A stretch of DNA of 33,980 nucleotides from Chara braunii (taxonomy: Eukaryota; Streptophyta; Charophyceae; Charales; Characeae), in the NCBI GenBank assembly GCA_003427395.1, contig BFEA01000008.1, positions 7,183,833-7,217,812 of the forward strand. Direction: 5' to 3'. Below the pieces are notes generated by a model. It was not told the origin of the DNA, did no database searches, and was given only the letters and a program-made list of their open reading frames with translations. Below are positions 9,937 through 19,668 of the stretch, piece after piece; positions within the stretch are counted from its first letter, which is position 1, and each line of letters begins with the position of its first letter. The translations under genes were made by a program, and so were the position numbers.

Positions 9937-11031
9937 ATGGGTTCTGTAGCATGCGAGGAGCCCGACACGGCGTACGACCAGTTACTCATTTGTCCGAGCG
10001 GTCTGGGGCGCAATCAAGTGACCGTTGATTTCAGCAATGCCTACGACCGGGTGCCGCATCCAGACGAGGCGCTGGAGAGCAGCGTGTACCAGACGTGGAA
10101 CAAAGTCCTGAGCAATCAACCTTACTTGTTTAACGCGTTGAAGTTCCGCTATGGTGGGACGAGCGTTTTAGAAAGGAAGGAGGAGAGGAAGGGGAATGTG
10201 GAGGGGTGTGGGAAAGGGAGGGAGAGGAAGGGCATTCCATGGAGAGTGTGCATTCGCTTAGGCTTGACCGATTACGGGTCGTTCGTCGGTACACAGCTTG
10301 GTTCTGCGTGGAGATCCTTCCTCTGCACTGCACCGGAGAGGCTGGATCCCGATCGGGACCACGTGCTACGATGCAGACACATGGCAGCTAACATTGGCAA
10401 TGCCGCGATCGTCGAGACAAGCGACGAAAAAGTGCTGGTGCTGGCACGAGGAGAACGGGTGGGAGAATTCCCGGGGCGCATCGTGTACCCGGGGGGTCAT
10501 TCTGAGCCGTCAGTTGTCGGGATCTCTGGCCACGATGAACAGAAGGGCGGCAAGCCCGAGGAAAAGGAGGGTTGCACAAAGGTAAAGCAGCAGCAGCAGG
10601 AGGAGGAGGAGCAGGAGATGGAGAAGACGGGGGAGAGCAGAAGGAAGGAGGGCAGTAAGCTGACAAAAAGACAGCGAAGGAATGAAGACATTGCGAGAGA
10701 GATGTTCGATGGGATAATTAGGGAGGTGGTGGAAGAGACGGGGGTGCCAGAGGAGTTCCTGAGCGATCCGTTGCTCTTGGGAATCAGTTGCCGACGTGTC
10801 AATGTAAGATTGGCCGCCTTCTTCTTCGTCGGATGCTCATTAACTGCAGCTCAGGCGCTAGAATGCTACAAGACCGCTGTTGATGGGTACGAATCGACGG
10901 GATTGAGGGCGTTGACAAGAGAGGAGCTGTGGAACGTGGGAAAGAACATGCCCGGGGATCACGCAGGAGGCACGGAGTTGTACAAAATCATGATAGCATC
11001 CCGGCATTCGGCGCGGTCGGAATCTGAATGA
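9937..11031 (+). CDS. NUDT9: Nudix hydrolase, plant NUDX9 / NUDT22-like
   Basis: 364 residues from ATG (context acaaaATGG) to TGA, with in-frame stops just upstream. Segments match the plant Nudix hydrolase 9 family: CPSGLGRNQVTVDFSNAYDR (19-38), LFNALKFRYGG (64-74), LGLTDYGSFVGTQL (108-121), GNAAIVETSD (154-163), GEFPGRIVYPGGH (176-188), REMFDGIIREVVEETG (254-269) and VNVRLAAFFF (288-297). E263, E266 and E267 of REVVEETG are the metal-binding acids. The family hydrolyses nucleoside diphosphate derivatives; human NUDT22 uses UDP-glucose/galactose and, as I recall, Arabidopsis NUDX9 uses GDP-mannose, so a nucleotide-sugar substrate is inferred. Odd points: 62 residues of Lys/Glu/Gln-rich sequence (192-253) split the Nudix box, a second basic insert lies at 79-102, and the coding region has no intron. 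No signal peptide, so probably cytosolic. The symbol follows plant naming and is not human NUDT9. Confidence 0.9.
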   Translation: MGSVACEEPDTAYDQLLICPSGLGRNQVTVDFSNAYDRVPHPDEALESSVYQTWNKVLSNQPYLFNALKFRYGGTSVLERKEERKGNVEGCGKGRERKGIPWRVCIRLGLTDYGSFVGTQLGSAWRSFLCTAPERLDPDRDHVLRCRHMAANIGNAAIVETSDEKVLVLARGERVGEFPGRIVYPGGHSEPSVVGISGHDEQKGGKPEEKEGCTKVKQQQQEEEEQEMEKTGESRRKEGSKLTKRQRRNEDIAREMFDGIIREVVEETGVPEEFLSDPLLLGISCRRVNVRLAAFFFVGCSLTAAQALECYKTAVDGYESTGLRALTREELWNVGKNMPGDHAGGTELYKIMIASRHSARSESE

Positions 11032-11194
11032 TTGATAACCCCGCATCAATTGCATACATTCAGAGAAGGGTTGGGAACCTGCCGGCCGCATAGCGCCAGT
11101 GTGTGTAGCGCTGCGCCGCCTCTCGAGCAACCTGTGTGTAGACCTGCCCAGGCACACGCCCAGGCATACGACGTGCCCGGGCACACGACCCCGC
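11032..11194. other. Short 3' flank of the Nudix gene
   Basis: GC-rich, with repeats of the type CCCAGGCACACG (about 11145-11190). No AATAAA is visible, so the 3' end of the Nudix transcript may lie here on weaker signals or run into the LTR that follows. Confidence 0.4.
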
Positions 11195-11936
11195 ATGAGG
11201 TACCGGTTGCTTGGAGGCCACGTGGCCTGGAATCACCGCCCAAGAGGCAAGTAGGCCGGTGTATCTCCAGGAGGATCGAAGTGCTCCTCATTTGCAGCCT
11301 GCAAGTTTGGAAGTCACGCTGCTGGAGCGCAGGGCTAGTGTGCAGTGCTGTGAGTGGAAGAGGAGCTTGGGCTGGAGGAGGAGGAAGAAGAGGACTCGGA
11401 AAGGGGAGTGCCAGAGGTACTTACCTGGCTATGGCGGACGCCATCTTCATCACTTTGGTGGGCGCTGCATCCGGAAGGCCCCATTGGGGGTAGAGCTACA
11501 TCAAGAAGCTTTGAGGTAGAGTCCTGAGCAGGAGCAGCCATAGCTGCTTTGAGTCATCTTTTGCACGTCAGGGCAAGGTCCTAGTAGTCCGCCATAGCCT
11601 TGGCCTCCATGAAGAGGAAGGAGAAGGGTGGCCATGGCTATGGTGTACCTCATGTTGTGCCTGCAGTAGAAAAGGGATTCGGATATTGATTCTGGTTCGG
11701 CCATTCATCATCATCATCATCATTATTATTATTTAGTGTTTGAATAAGAGGGCAGGAGAAAAGTAGGAGTTCGGTTGGCAGGAAGAAGGGAACTATCATT
11801 GGTCTTTGCTGTGTATCTTCTTCTTCTTTCCCTCTCTCTCCTCTCAAGTTCATTCATTTCTTTTTGCACTTGGACGGCCATTGTGCATTGTGCTTTCTCG
11901 TGAATTTGAACTTTGAAATTTGCCAGGATCATAACA
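11195..11936 (+). repeat. 5' LTR of element 2
   Basis: The 3' terminus ATCATAACA at 11936 is followed after one base by a primer binding site. The 5' limit is where homology with the LTR of element 3 ends, at GAGGTACCGG (11196); the TG at 11195 may be the terminus. Length about 740 bp. It aligns throughout, inverted, with 25132-25918. Confidence 0.65.
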
Positions 11937-11937
11937 T

Positions 11938-11949
11938 TGGTATAGGAGC
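11938..11949 (+). other. Primer binding site of element 2
   Basis: TGGTATAGGAGC, two mismatches from the initiator-tRNA-Met primer site TGGTATCAGAGC, one base after the LTR end. Element 3 has a different two-mismatch version at the matching place, so the shared ancestor was probably perfect. Confidence 0.7.
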
Positions 11950-13452
11950 GGATTCTACTTGCTGGCCAACCCTAACCTAAGTTGGAGGGCTACCACTTAG
12001 GGTTGGGCTGGAAGCTGAGGGAGGTGGGGCAGCGTGGTTAAGGAAAGCTGCCCCCACCTGGTTAGCTCGTGTTGGGTCGACTTTGGACCTGACCAGGTTG
12101 TGTGAGAGTAAGTTTGGAGTGGCGAGACACTTCGAGAGGACTTCATGCAACAATTTGGGAGAGGCGACAGTGAGAGGCACTTGCACCTGGAAGGGAGACA
12201 CTCGGCGACTTTAGGGCCTCCCTCAAGTAAGCCAGCTTGAGGGACAGCCATTCTACATCTACGGACTGCGAGTTGCTACTTCGATCTTCAACATAGGTGG
12301 GGACACCGGTTTTGCACTTTGGTGTTGGAGTCAGACCGTCCTAGTACATAGGACAGTAGTGTAGGGGTAGCATTGAAGGGGTCAGGAGGACCATATGAGA
12401 GGGGGGTGAGTTCTATCTCGAAACTCAGGCTACTGTATTTCAAGATGTATCAATGGGACGCTGGACCCGGTTTCCAGCAGGTGCCGCTCCCCACCAATAG
12501 ATAGATCACCCCGACAGATAAGGCCTCAATTCTGACGGTTCTCTTACCACCGCCAGGATAGAGGGATATCGCAGGGGCTATTCTTCCAAAAAAAAAAAAA
12601 AAAAGGCTACTCAGGGAAGTGTCGTGCACCTATGAGATGCCCATGTACGTGTGTACATGGTATTGATTGTCTTGTTCAGGTTATTCCGGGTTTCTTTTCC
12701 TACTCATTTGTCGTTTTGATTGTGTGTATGAGTATGCAAACTGCTTTGTGTATGAGTATGCAAACTGCTTTCTCACCTAATGGATGAAGAGATGAGGTAT
12801 CTTGCTTTGGACACCATATGTTTCTACAGTGCATTGTCTTTTTGTCTTTGAATGGACGTAGATCGTAGGTTCTCTTTGAGGTTGGAGTTCGTTTTTCAGT
12901 TCGGTAGAGGCAAAAAGTATGTCATTGCGGGACTCTCATTGGTTGGGACTCGGTCACGACATACTTTTCTGGGTATCCAATGGGACGGGGACCGAGCAAG
13001 AAGGGCCCCTTAGGCCCAAATTTGTAGACATCAGATTATTTTCTTTTTGTCTGGAATTCCGAGATGCATTCTTTGGTTAGAGCACTTGTTGTGGAGGGGA
13101 CCTCGACTGAGACGTCACAGTTCGTGGCTTGGCTTGCACCTTATACACCACTTAATTATCCATTGCTGCATGTCGTTACTGATTCTTTGAATGTGATGTA
13201 CGGTCACCGAACTGGTCAGACTGGGCTCGAGGGGATGTCGTATTCCATATGATCAGGCTGAGTCTTTGGATCAGAACTCTCGTTTGAATTATTTTTCTTT
13301 TATTTTTTGATTTGGTTGCCTTTTAATCCAAATGTAATGCTGTTCCGACTAGGACTTTTACCTTCTCTTTTTTGATCGTTTCAATTTCTTTCTTTTTCTT
13401 CTATGAGTTCATGATTCAATGTCCATACAAATTTGTGGTAAGTAAACTATAG
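11950..13452 (+). other. Leader of element 2
   Basis: Non-coding stretch between primer site and gag. It aligns inverted with 25118-23020 for nearly its whole length, apart from the insert at 12435-12603 here and the hAT-like element there. A 24-bp exact tandem duplication (TGTGTATGAGTATGC...) lies at 12723-12770. Confidence 0.65.
12435..12603 (+). mobile_element. SINE-like retroposon with poly-A tail
   Basis: A 169-bp insert ends in a run of 17 A (12588-12604) and is flanked by the direct repeat AGGCTACT (12427-12434 and 12604-12611). The homologous leader of element 3 (near 24590-24605) has the uninterrupted target sequence, so this is a filled site beside an empty one. Its core GGGACGCTGGACCCGG recurs in other poly-A-tailed copies in the window. 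I find no clear tRNA-type A and B boxes, so it could also be the 3' end of a truncated LINE. Confidence 0.75.
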
Positions 13453-14720
13453 ATGCAGATTGTGGATATGGCCAAGGAGCATAGTGATCAGACACGACAG
13501 ATGACAAATTTGCATCAGGCCCATATTCCTCATTCTTTTCCTTTACCTCCTACCTCCAATGCTGCTAACCAGTTTGTCATTGCTCCTCTCCATGCCTCTA
13601 CTTCTTCTTCTCTGAGTGTGATTCAATCGGGACATGCAGTAGGTGCAGACCCCGCTGTTGCTGTTACAAGTGATAGCGCAGGGACTTCTGCAGCTACTGC
13701 AACCTTTAGTTCAGACACATCATTTGATGGTCCCGGCCATAGCAATTCCTCTGGGGACAGAACGGGGGTACAGATACCATCTACATACGACGGTAAGGAA
13801 AACGTAGAGTCATGGATGAACTCCAGGAGAGCCTACTTCGAAGTGTTGGGGCCTTAAGTAATGAGCGAGTCCTTTATCATGGAGACAAACGTCGAACCAT
13901 CATATGAGGTTTCCTAGAAGTTTGAGCTATGCAAGCGGGTACACTAAGCATTGGCTAAAGTCATGCCTGTGACCACGCTTGAAGAAGTTTTGATTAAGCT
14001 ATATAAGGACCCACATGCTGCTGCAAGAATCAAGAAAAGGCTTGATGATCTCAAGTGCAGCAAGTGATGAAGCTCCATGTACAACCTGCAATTGTTTGTT
14101 AGCAAACGTTTTGCTACAACTGGGTTGGAAATGATTGCACAGTCTCTTATGTTTGGATGTTGTGAAAGGTACGGTTTCCACTACTTACACACATCGCCTA
14201 GGCAAAAATCTCATTGGGTAAATGGATTGATTTTACCTTATGCAGGATGTAGTCAGCCTCGAGGTGCAAGACCTTGTTTCTACAACAGACAACAAAAAAC
14301 CTATAGGTAACAGGCGGTTTCGAGGAAACAATCGTTTTGTTGTGCATGACCTGTTAGAGGCTGATGAGGAGGCCTATGGAGATGACCTCCCTTTTGGTGG
14401 CGACCAAAAACAAGACGTTGATAAAACTTGTTCCTCTTCAGCCCGTAAGTCTGACATTAATATTGAAGAAAAAAAAATAATGCCTTTAGAAATCCTGCCA
14501 ATGTGAAGGTACTAAACTGGAACTCAGAGAATAATTTTGTCCCACTTCCCAAAGGAGCGAAAATCTCAACCAAATCGGAGGATGTTGCAACCAAACCTTG
14601 CTTGGATCTTCGGATCAGTGAGAGAACAGAAGACTAGGATTAAGAAGGCGATTGGATTAAGAAGGGAATTTGCCTGCATTGCTTGAAACCGAATCATAAA
14701 GTCCAAGATTGTTATAGACT
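13453..14720 (+). pseudogene. gag: Element 2 gag, broken, with CCHC knuckle
   Basis: An open frame from 13453 to TAA at 13855-13857 holds a Ser/Thr/Ala-rich region and then the gag opening YDGKENVESWMNSRRAYFEV. Gag-like sequence with several frame changes and stops continues: LALAKVMPVTTLEE, LYKDPHAAARIKKRLDD (about 13950-14060). A complete zinc knuckle, CLHCLKPNHKVQDC (CX2CX4HX4C), is encoded at 14671-14712. Family is clear; no functional product is possible. Confidence 0.75.
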
Positions 14721-14815
14721 GTCGGAAAGCCCGAACCAGATATAGGGTTGTCATCGGTACATTGTATAGCAAGAGAGGCTGGACCTGTAAGCGGTAGTTC
14801 CACTACCACCTCGAG

Positions 14816-14889
14816 CATTTGGCTAAGATGAAACCATAATGTGCTCAAGGGACATTTGGCTAAGATGAAACCATAATGTGCTCAAGGGA
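14816..14889. repeat. Exact 37-bp tandem duplication
   Basis: Two identical 37-bp units beginning CATTTGGCTAAG, at 14816-14852 and 14853-14889, between the gag knuckle and the protease motif of element 2. Perfect identity in an otherwise decayed element points to a recent event. Confidence 0.85.
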
Positions 14890-14939
14890 CAATAAAGTTT
14901 ATCTTCTTCAAGCTTCTCATTAACCACTGATACCTTCAT

Positions 14940-15289
14940 GTCTTGGTTGATTATGGGGCTACTACCAACTTTATTTCTTTACATGGGGTATGCAAGGTGG
15001 ACTTCTGGATGAAGCAAGTTGAGTTGCACACCCTCACCGGACCCAAGTCGGCAACAAAAATGTTAACTCTTCTACGCATGCAGTTAAAGGTGTGTGTGTT
15101 ACCTTTGACAAGGACAAAACCATCATATACTCGTTGAACTTCTTCGTCCTCAACAAGTGTTCCTTTGATGTGGTTCTTGGCTTGGGATGATTAAAATCTC
15201 AGACTCACCGTTCGTGGTACGAGATGCTAAGGGGAACGAATGTTCTGTCCTCTTGGATAAAAAACGCAAATCCCGAATGATTTTTCTTA
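14940..15289 (+). pseudogene. Element 2 aspartic protease remnant
   Basis: LVDYGATTNFISLHGV matches the retroelement protease active site (normally D-S/T-G-A); the catalytic D codon is at 14949-14951 and the next residue has become Tyr. Downstream frames still show protease-like and linker sequence (RDAKGNECSVLLDKKRKS) up to the Mutator-like insertion, after which the same sequence resumes at 16227. Confidence 0.65.
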
Positions 15290-15629
15290 GGGAGAATTTT
15301 TGAGAGCCCCCTGAAATTTCCATTAATTTATTGCGTGCCCCTCTGAACGCCGACTTACCCTATTGTGCCCCTGGGGCCTCTGAAGTTTTCTGCAAGCCCC
15401 TGTCAGCATGGGGCACAACTTCCCGCTATGCCCTTACCGGATCGCGGATGGCGTTTCGTCGGTGCCTCCTCGAAATACCCTCACAAGGGGCATGCGTCTT
15501 TCTGTGACGCCCTTGCAGCAGGCCACCGAAAATGCTGCAGCAGTCTCTTCACGTTCGCTGGTTGGTGTTGATATGAGAGAGAGAGAGAGGGGTGTGTGTG
15601 TGTGTGTGTGTGCGTGTGTGTGCGCGCGC

Positions 15630-15709
<80 letters not shown>

Positions 15710-15856
15710 CAGAGGCCGCGCGGATCGATTTTGCCTTTGTGCAAAATGAGAATGAATCTTGCACCCTCTCGGGGAGGATTCATTCTCATTTTGCGGTTGT
15801 GTCCAGGCTGTGTGTGTGTGTGTGTGTGTGCGTGCGCTCGCGCGCGCGCGCGCACG

Positions 15857-15899
<43 letters not shown>

Positions 15900-16217
15900 C
15901 AGATCCTCTCCCAGGGCTAGGGGAAAGGCCGAGAGTGTCAACAACAACCACATGGGCATACTGGAAAGATGCTCGGTACCGGTAGGGGCATATGGGAAAT
16001 GTTTCTGTTGGTTCTCAACGGTTATCCGGTAGGGGCATACTAAAAATTTGGGAGAGGTACCGGTAGGGGCATGTGAAACATGTTTCAGACCCAAACAACA
16101 TCAGGGGTTTTCTGGAAACATCATTCGATGTCAGAGGGGGGCGACAGGGTAAGTTGGCCGTCAGAGGGGCATGCTGCAAATTAATCGAAATTGCAGGGGT
16201 ATCTCGAAAAGTTTCCC
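15290..16217. mobile_element. Non-autonomous Mutator-like (MULE) TIR element, 928 bp
   Basis: Flanked by the perfect 9-bp direct repeat TTTTTCTTA (15281-15289 and 16218-16226). Its ends are imperfect terminal inverted repeats: left starts GGGAGAATTTTTGAGAG, right (reverse complement) starts GGGAAACTTTTCGAGAT, and similarity continues for about 80 bases (for example GCCCCTCTGA and ACTTACCCT in both arms). A 9-bp duplication is the hallmark of the Mutator superfamily. The interior is not coding: repeated CCGGTAGGGGCAT-type motifs, microsatellites and a central 18-bp perfect inverted repeat (starting GCAAAATGAGAATG, about 15743-15796). Mobilisation would need a transposase supplied elsewhere. 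Confidence 0.8.
15576..15892. repeat. Twin TG/CG/AG microsatellite blocks inside the MULE
   Basis: Two blocks in the same orientation, each (TG)n then (CG)n then (AG)n: about 15592-15706 and 15811-15892. The alternating purine-pyrimidine parts can form Z-DNA. The blocks are separated by the central inverted repeat. Confidence 0.85.
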
Positions 16218-16226
16218 TTTTTCTTA

Positions 16227-17745
16227 ATGTCATGTGATTCTGCAAAAACTGGCACAAGCACAAGGAAGATGAATAGTTGTATGTTGTCTTTGTTCGTCCT
16301 ACTTATGTGCCTTCTACTTTCACATCCCGTACTAGTTCTGTTTTACACGATGTGCTTACTTCTAATATTTCTACTTCTACTCCTCTGTCCACTTGGAGTC
16401 CAAATGATTCTACTTCGAATTCGGTGACCTTGATTGTTAATTCGTGGCTCGGATTGCATGACCTTTATTCCAATCCTCCACCCCGTAAATCACAGCAAAC
16501 ATCGAAATTCTGCTCAACCGATTTCCAGAAGTTTTGGCCGAACCGCGGTGAGTCCCCATGCGATCGGTCAAGCATATGATCAAGTTAATTGAAGGCGCCG
16601 TTCCTCCAAAGAGTTGTGTGCACCGGAGACAAATGGATGAGGTGATTGATGAAGGGTGGATTAAGCCAAACACATTTGAATTTAGTGCACCTGTTTGTTT
16701 GTTTGTCCCAAAAAAAAAAGGCAACCTCCGAATGTGTATTGATTACCGCGGTCTAAACCGCATCACAAGAAATAATGCAGATTCATTGCCACACATCGAC
16801 GACCTACTTGATGTTGCAGGTGGGTGCAAGGTTTCTCCATGATCGATCTCAAGTCTGGTTACCATCAGATTGAGGTCAACCCTGCGGATCAGCACAAGAT
16901 TGTATTCAAGACTCGCGATGGGCTATACGAATTCACCGTTATGCCCTTCAGTCTCAGGAATGCACCTTCCACCTTTCAAAGTCTCATGCACAAGGTACCC
17001 CGGGAACAGATCGGTCGGTTTGTGGTTGTCTACCTTGATAACATTTTGATTTTCACTAAATTGATGGAGGAACACTTGAGACATCTTGAGGTGTTCAAAA
17101 TTCTCAAACAATGCAGCATCATCTTTACTTGGAGAAGTCCGAGTTTGGGGGTTCTCAAAAAATGCAGCTTCATCTTTACTCGGAGAAGTCCGAGTTTGGG
17201 GGGGACAGCATCATCCATCTTGGCACCGTTTGTCTGTTGCAGGCCTTGAGCCTGACACAACCAAGGTTGAGGACATACACAACCGACCTCAGACAACAAA
17301 TATATGTGAATTGCTTTCTTTTGTTGGCTTTGCTTCATATTATCATAACTTTGTGCTCATATTTTTTTATCATCTCTCGCCCATTGTCTAGACTGATAAG
17401 CAATAACATATCTCATACATGCGATGAAGCATGTGAGACAACACTTCAAACCTTGAGAGAGGCTTTGGCGAGTCACCTTGTGCCCCACATTGCAGATCCC
17501 AAACTTACATTCGCAGTCAATACAGATGTGAGCGAGTACTTCATTGGCGAAGTGTTGCTACAAGATGATGGCGATGACTTGCGTCCATTGGAATAGCACT
17601 ACAGCAAACGCATGCACGACGAAAAGATAGCTACTTCCACATATATGCGCGAACTTTATGTTGTGCATATAACATTGGATGACTTGAAACACTATCTTTT
17701 GGGACGCCACTTCAAAGTTTTCTCATATCACAACTAACTAAATGT
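16227..17745 (+). pseudogene. pol: Element 2 pol: RT and RNase H, broken
   Basis: RT from about 16558: MDEVIDEGWIKPN, KGNLRMCIDYRGLNRI, then a frameshift near 16820-16835, then IDLKSGYHQIEVNP, LYEFTVMPF and FVVVYLDNILIF. The active-site box at 17031-17042 reads YLDN, with the second catalytic Asp replaced. A 51-bp in-frame duplication (17100-17201) repeats the strand LYLEKSEFGG. The thumb follows (GLEPDTTKVEDI, LLSFVGFASYYHNF). RNase H runs about 17414-17735: DPKLTFAVNTDVSEY, a TAG stop at 17594-17596, then YMRELYVVHITLDDLKHYLL and GRHFKVFSYHN. A trace of integrase zinc region may follow near 18225-18350 but is weak. Confidence 0.85.
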
Positions 17746-18027
17746 ATGAGAAACGAACAATAATCTTCATGTTCTCCAATCTGATAGCAAGATGACATGG
17801 AGTCGCTTGCACAGCCTGGGCAGGAACACCGTGATTGTCGTCTAAACGCATCACACATGGCTAAACTTTGTGACAAATTGTGAGTTGCTGAAATATCACA
17901 GATATGTCATGGTTTGTAGACTCACAAGATGGAACCCTGATACCGCGCACAAGTCTGAATCCTCACCCTCAAACATTTGCAAACAAAAGCTTTTACGCGA
18001 AGAATTCGGGGTTCAATTTCAAGAACA

Positions 18028-18192
18028 TGCAGATCAGAGGATACAAAGGTTTCGTCGCGGGGGGGAGGTTTAATGACTTTTCCCTTTTTTTTTTGTACTA
18101 CCGGGGTTGAAATGCAGAAGGTTTTAATCGCTCAAAAAAAAAAAAAAAAAAAAAGGTTTTTGTACTATTGGGGTTGAAATGCAGATCAGAGG
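18028..18192. repeat. Direct repeats around homopolymer tracts
   Basis: ATGCAGATCAGAGG occurs at 18028-18041 and 18179-18192. Between them, a segment reading GTACTA..GGGGTTGAAATGCAG occurs twice around a run of about 21 A. This looks like local slippage or duplication, not a classifiable element. Confidence 0.5.
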
Positions 18193-18359
18193 GCATGCTT
18201 CTAACTGTTGTTGTGATTTGCCCCTTCTCCATGATCAGTTTGTGTGCAATGTGCAAATATTCGGTCGATGTCATACGCAGACGTCTATATGAACGTATGG
18301 TACGATTAACCTTCAAGAGGACCCTTGGTACTGCTGATCAACGTACCAAGTGATACCAT

Positions 18360-18835
18360 TGATATCCGAGAGGGGAACGACTGATCTAATAACAAGGAAA
18401 CAACTTGAGTGCATGGAACACTTGGTACCTTCGCATATGCAGAGGTATGGATGTGACGTACGAGGTGCCATCAGCTTCTCCTATCACATCTGATACTTCG
18501 CAAGACCCTCTATACGCCGTAGTAGGAGTTCTTGAAAATTCTCTTCTTCGGGCACCGATTCTTCAGACTTTACCGAGCCTGGACTTGGTCACAGAGTGCG
18601 AACTGCGACAGTCTGCAATGAGCTTGTTTGCTTGTTCTTCCGTCTTATGTTCGGAATGTCTAATCTTCTCAGCAACTTTAAAGTATTTCTAATATTTTCT
18701 GTGTGGATTCTCGGGTGTCAAATGACAATCTCCGAATGTGGTCGGTATTCTGACAGACTGAGGCAGTCGATGCTCCACGCGACTTCCACGCTTTGTGCAA
18801 CTATAAAAACTGCGATGTCAAAATTGACACTTTTC
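18360..18835. other. Unassigned stretch between elements 2 and 3
   Basis: No reading frame or repeat that I can assign. By position it should hold the 3' parts of elements 2 and 3, but no LTR, polypurine tract or chromodomain can be recognised. Confidence 0.4.
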
Positions 18836-19146
18836 ATTTTTTGAACGAAATTGAAACCGGCTAAATTGGCCCGAATCCGCCCGATTCAGGTCAAAATATT
18901 TAGCTCTCGCAGCCTTTCGAGGGTCTGGTATTCTTAAAATGTTGACCCCCTAGATGCATCTGGACTCAGGTGGTGTCCAGGGATCTAACTTCTTAAGAAC
19001 TCTGGACCCCTTGGACATATCTGAACTGAGCTGGAGTCCAGGGGGTACGACGTTTTAAGAATGTCGGACCCTTAATTTTGTCAAAATTTTAACCTGGCTC
19101 GGGTGGAGTCGGGCCAAATTAGTCGGTTTCAATTTTGTTAAAAAAT
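18836..19146. mobile_element. MITE-like foldback element, ~311 bp
   Basis: Terminal inverted repeats of about 60 bp: left starts ATTTTTTGAACGAAATTG, right (reverse complement) ATTTTTTAACAAAATTG, continuing through GAAACCG..TAA.TTGGCCCGA. The interior has two ~64-bp tandem units built around ATCTGgACTcAG and GTCCAGGG. No target duplication could be found, so the superfamily is open. It separates the integrase remnant of element 3 from the unassigned stretch. Confidence 0.7.
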
Positions 19147-19199
19147 ACGATATATATCCGTTTTTACGTAATTGTTGTTATTAGATACCGACTTGTTAT

Positions 19200-19660
19200 A
19201 TGCACATGTCTAATATACATATGTAGAGTCTGTTGCAACAACTTGTTCATTTGTTCAGTCCAACCATTAACCTCTAGGTGCTTGTGAGGTGACATAGTCA
19301 ACTGTGATCCTTTTTTGTCTTCATTCAAAAAAAGGGCGACAACCTTGAGATATTATCATTGAACTGACCGACCCTAGGTAATTCAGAATAACTGTAGTAT
19401 TTCACTCATCTGCTTCCAGCGAAGTTCAAACTTGGGTTTGTATTTCAACAGATCAGGAGGTGTACCAACTGAGCTAGGCGAGATGGTGTCTTCATTCATT
19501 GTTGCCATCGCTCTACCTATAAATCTGACGCCCCTGTCCCTAAATATGGTTAAAGGATGCCTCTTATTCTTGGCCCAATATGCGATGAACTCACAAACCA
19601 CCAGATCGGACTTCACATTTGCTGGTACCAGTGACACGATAGCAAATGCTACAAATTTCT
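19200..19660 (-). pseudogene. Element 3 integrase remnant
   Basis: Minus-strand frames carry KSDLVVCEFIAYWAKN, then IFRDRGVRFIG with the second catalytic D at 19536-19538, then HKHLEVNGWTEQMNKLLQQ with the catalytic E at 19254-19256. D and E are about 94 codons apart where 35 are normal, so about 170 bases have been inserted between them. Several stops and frameshifts. A SINE-like fragment abuts the upstream end. Confidence 0.7.
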
Positions 19661-19668
19661 GCTCCAAT

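Larger units (their letters stand above)
11195..18352 (+). mobile_element. Ty3/gypsy element 2, degenerate, with nested insertions
   Basis: Plus-strand order: 5' LTR (to 11936), primer site, leader, gag with zinc knuckle, protease motif, RT, RNase H and perhaps a trace of integrase zinc domain near 18225-18350. It carries many stops and frameshifts, and active-site residues are changed (DYGA for DSGA, YLDN for YLDD). A SINE-like insert interrupts the leader and a 928-bp Mutator-like element separates protease from RT. No 3' LTR is visible. LTR and leader are homologous, in opposite orientation, to those of element 3. Confidence 0.85.

Noticed and set aside
11032-11493. 153-codon plus-strand frame directly after the Nudix gene
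   Set aside because: It crosses the start of an LTR and its homologue in the other LTR is not conserved as protein.
15592-16032. Frames with long Glu-Arg or Cys-Val repeats
   Set aside because: Translations of AG and TG microsatellites inside the Mutator-like element.
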